In this document: positions 4,868-6,193 of the stretch, in pieces | How positions within the stretch are numbered: position 1 is the stretch's first letter | How the letters are laid out: every line of letters begins with the position of its first letter | NCBI GenBank assembly: GCA_013214715.1 | Contig: JABSSB010000069.1 | Location: forward strand, 1,939 to 8,131 | Length of the DNA: 6,193 nt | Direction: 5' to 3' | Source: Paracoccaceae bacterium | GTDB taxonomy: Bacteria; Pseudomonadota; Alphaproteobacteria; Rhodobacterales; Rhodobacteraceae | Made by a program: the position numbers and the translations under genes | Notes under the pieces: model-generated | Seen by the model: the letters and a program-made list of their open reading frames with translations, nothing else | Databases searched by the model: none | Told to the model about the DNA's origin: nothing

Positions 4868-6193
4868 CAGTGACGTTTTCCTCGTCCCGTTCGTTCAGAA
4901 GCCGGTTGATCGTCTCGCGCCCGGCTTCGGAATCACGCAGCTCGCGCATCAAGAGCGCGGTATTCGTCAAATAGCCCGCCACGGTTTGCAACAGACTAAG
5001 AGCGACCGATGCGTCGCTTTCGATCACGGCGGTGAATTCTTCAGACCCGATGCGCAGGAAGGTGCTGGGCTCGGTCGCGACAAGGCGCAGGCTGCGCACT
5101 TCGCCCATGATCACGGCCAGATCGCCGATGATCCGACCCGGCTCAATCGTCGAAATCGGCGCATCGGCCTCGCCATGGCCCTCAAACCGCAACTCTGCCC
5201 GGCCCTTGACGCAAAGATAGACAGCATCGGCCTGTTCGCCGATGTCAAAGATCGTTTCGTTCTCCTGCACCGTGTACCACTTGCTTGAGAACGCAAGCAG
5301 GCGCTGGTTGCGACGGCTGAGCCCGGCAAAAAGCTCCACATCGCCAATGGCGCTGAGTTTGCGGCGCAGGTCGGCGGTCGCGTCGCTGTCGCCACTGACA
5401 TCTTCAGCGCGGTCCACGCCGTCGATGCGCCCATCTTTGATTTCCACGAACAGGTCGTAGTTTTCGGGACTGTTGAAGTCATCTTCCATGAAAATCATGA
5501 TGGAGTCGGGCAGCAGATCGCGCAGCTGTATGCGGGCGCGGGCGCGGGCCGCGGCGTCATGGCTGGCCAGCACATGATCCATGATCAGAATATCAGGGCG
5601 TTTGATCCCCGCGCGGGAAAAGGCCAAACGTTCCTGAATGGTTGTGGGCAGGTTTGCCCCGCCCAGCCCGGCTTCGATATCATAGACCAGGGCCGACAGG
5701 CGCGAGCGCAGCTGATGCCGGTTCACGATCTCCGAAATCAGCGCAATAATTTCCTCCTGTTTGGACCCGGCCATCATCGACACACGGCCAAAGAGCAGGT
5801 TCTCCAGCACAGTCAGACGCGGCAGATAGGCATCGGGAGAGATAGAAATGAACTTCCCTTCCAAAGACGCGCGCAAAGCCGGGCCGTTTTCGCGCCGGAT
5901 ATCCAGAATGCGCTCTTTCAAAGTATCGGGGAAGGCCGGGCCGATCTGCTCGGCGGTCAGAACGAAGGGCGTGGTCATCAGCAGCGCATGTTCTTCTTCA
6001 CTGAGGGCGAGCGCGCCATATTGCTCGCGCTTGGCGAGCAGATCCATCATCTTGAGGTAGCGTTCCGGCTCCAGCCCCAGACGCCGGAACAGCGGGTGTT
6101 CGGTGCCGCCACGCCCGAAAGTCTGTGACAGGGTTTCCAGAATACTGCGCGACACCTCGTCCAACTCTTCGGAGATTCCCAGATCATCAAGCA
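4854..6193 (-). CDS. C-terminal part of an ABC-ATPase-like protein fused to a cyclic-nucleotide-binding domain, N-terminus outside window
   Basis: The frame is open to the right edge, giving 445 visible codons, so the true start lies beyond 6193. From the N-terminal side there is first a charged, mostly helical stretch (about 6193-5855). Next is the second half of an ABC nucleotide-binding domain (about 5855-5420). It has PRLTVLENLLFG after the Q-loop position and DIEAGLGG before the signature. NLPTTIQERLAFSRA (from 5654) stands where LSGGQ-xx-RxALARA is usual. DILIMDHVLASHD (5594-5556) is the Walker B/D-loop region. IFMEDDF replaces the usual switch-histidine segment. The Q-loop Gln, the signature, the Walker B glutamate (here H) and the switch histidine are all missing, suggesting weak or no ATP hydrolysis at this site. 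A CNB domain follows (about 5372-4965) with a phosphate-cassette-like IIGDLAVIMGEVRSLRLVA. The large family of exporter-like ABC proteins with a C-terminal CNB domain is familiar from alphaproteobacteria, so transmembrane segments and a Walker A probably lie upstream. Confidence 0.8.
   Translation of the reverse strand, partial: LDDLGISEELDEVSRSILETLSQTFGRGGTEHPLFRRLGLEPERYLKMMDLLAKREQYGALALSEEEHALLMTTPFVLTAEQIGPAFPDTLKERILDIRRENGPALRASLEGKFISISPDAYLPRLTVLENLLFGRVSMMAGSKQEEIIALISEIVNRHQLRSRLSALVYDIEAGLGGANLPTTIQERLAFSRAGIKRPDILIMDHVLASHDAAARARARIQLRDLLPDSIMIFMEDDFNSPENYDLFVEIKDGRIDGVDRAEDVSGDSDATADLRRKLSAIGDVELFAGLSRRNQRLLAFSSKWYTVQENETIFDIGEQADAVYLCVKGRAELRFEGHGEADAPISTIEPGRIIGDLAVIMGEVRSLRLVATEPSTFLRIGSEEFTAVIESDASVALSLLQTVAGYLTNTALLMRELRDSEAGRETINRLLNERDEENVTDETA
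4879..4883 (-). promoter_or_regulatory. Ribosome binding site of the CPBP protease gene, inside the upstream coding region
   Basis: GAGGA on the minus strand, 11 nt before the ATG at 4867 and within the last codons of the ABC-like/CNB gene. The spacing is rather long, which fits re-initiation after the upstream stop 14 nt into the protease gene. Confidence 0.4.

Noticed and set aside
6162..6164. TTG as the start of the ABC-like/CNB gene, giving a complete 436-residue protein
   Set aside because: The same frame stays open upstream to the window edge with plausible protein sequence (LDDLGISEE), there is no ribosome site, and the ABC domain would lack its first half. The gene is simply cut by the window.
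1..6193. CRISPR arrays, tRNA or rRNA genes, insertion sequences
   Set aside because: No regularly spaced repeats, cloverleaf-like segments, transposase motifs or terminal inverted repeats were seen.

Overview
The window is a stretch of chromosome from an alphaproteobacterium, most likely a member of the Rhodobacteraceae (Roseobacter/Rhodobacter group). The reasons are the high GC content, the style of the proteins, the accD-folC-small zinc-finger-polA series, and a small NDUFS6-like protein typical of alphaproteobacteria. The lineage is inferred from recognition; no search was run.

All six genes lie on the minus strand, so transcription runs from right to left. From upstream to downstream they are: (1) 6193-4854, the C-terminal part of a large protein with an ABC-ATPase-like domain of degraded motifs followed by a cyclic-nucleotide-binding (CNB) domain, its N-terminus outside the window; (2) 4867-3974, a CPBP/Abi-type membrane glutamic protease that overlaps gene 1 by 14 bp; (3) 3902-2937, accD, the carboxyltransferase beta subunit of acetyl-CoA carboxylase; (4) 2940-1666, folC, dihydrofolate/folylpolyglutamate synthase, overlapping accD as ATGA; (5) 1501-1313, a 62-residue CHCC zinc-finger protein related to the NDUFS6 (13 kDa) subunit of respiratory complex I; (6) 1196-1, the N-terminal 398 codons of polA, DNA polymerase I, running off the left edge.

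Three intergenic stretches matter. The 71 bp before accD holds a weak sigma70-like promoter candidate. The 164 bp between folC and the zinc-finger gene is very GC-rich, with three hairpins lacking U-tracts and a plausible promoter for the zinc-finger gene. The 116 bp between the zinc-finger gene and polA holds a small set of competing stems and a T-rich motif that resembles one I recall from Rhodobacterales intergenic DNA.

Most of the window is housekeeping: fatty-acid synthesis, folate metabolism, complex I and DNA repair/replication. The least ordinary part is the right end, where an apparently catalytically degraded ABC domain fused to a CNB sensor is translationally linked to an intramembrane protease. 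No mobile element, CRISPR array, tRNA or rRNA was seen, and no gene was supported on the plus strand; the long plus-strand frames there are shadows of minus-strand genes.
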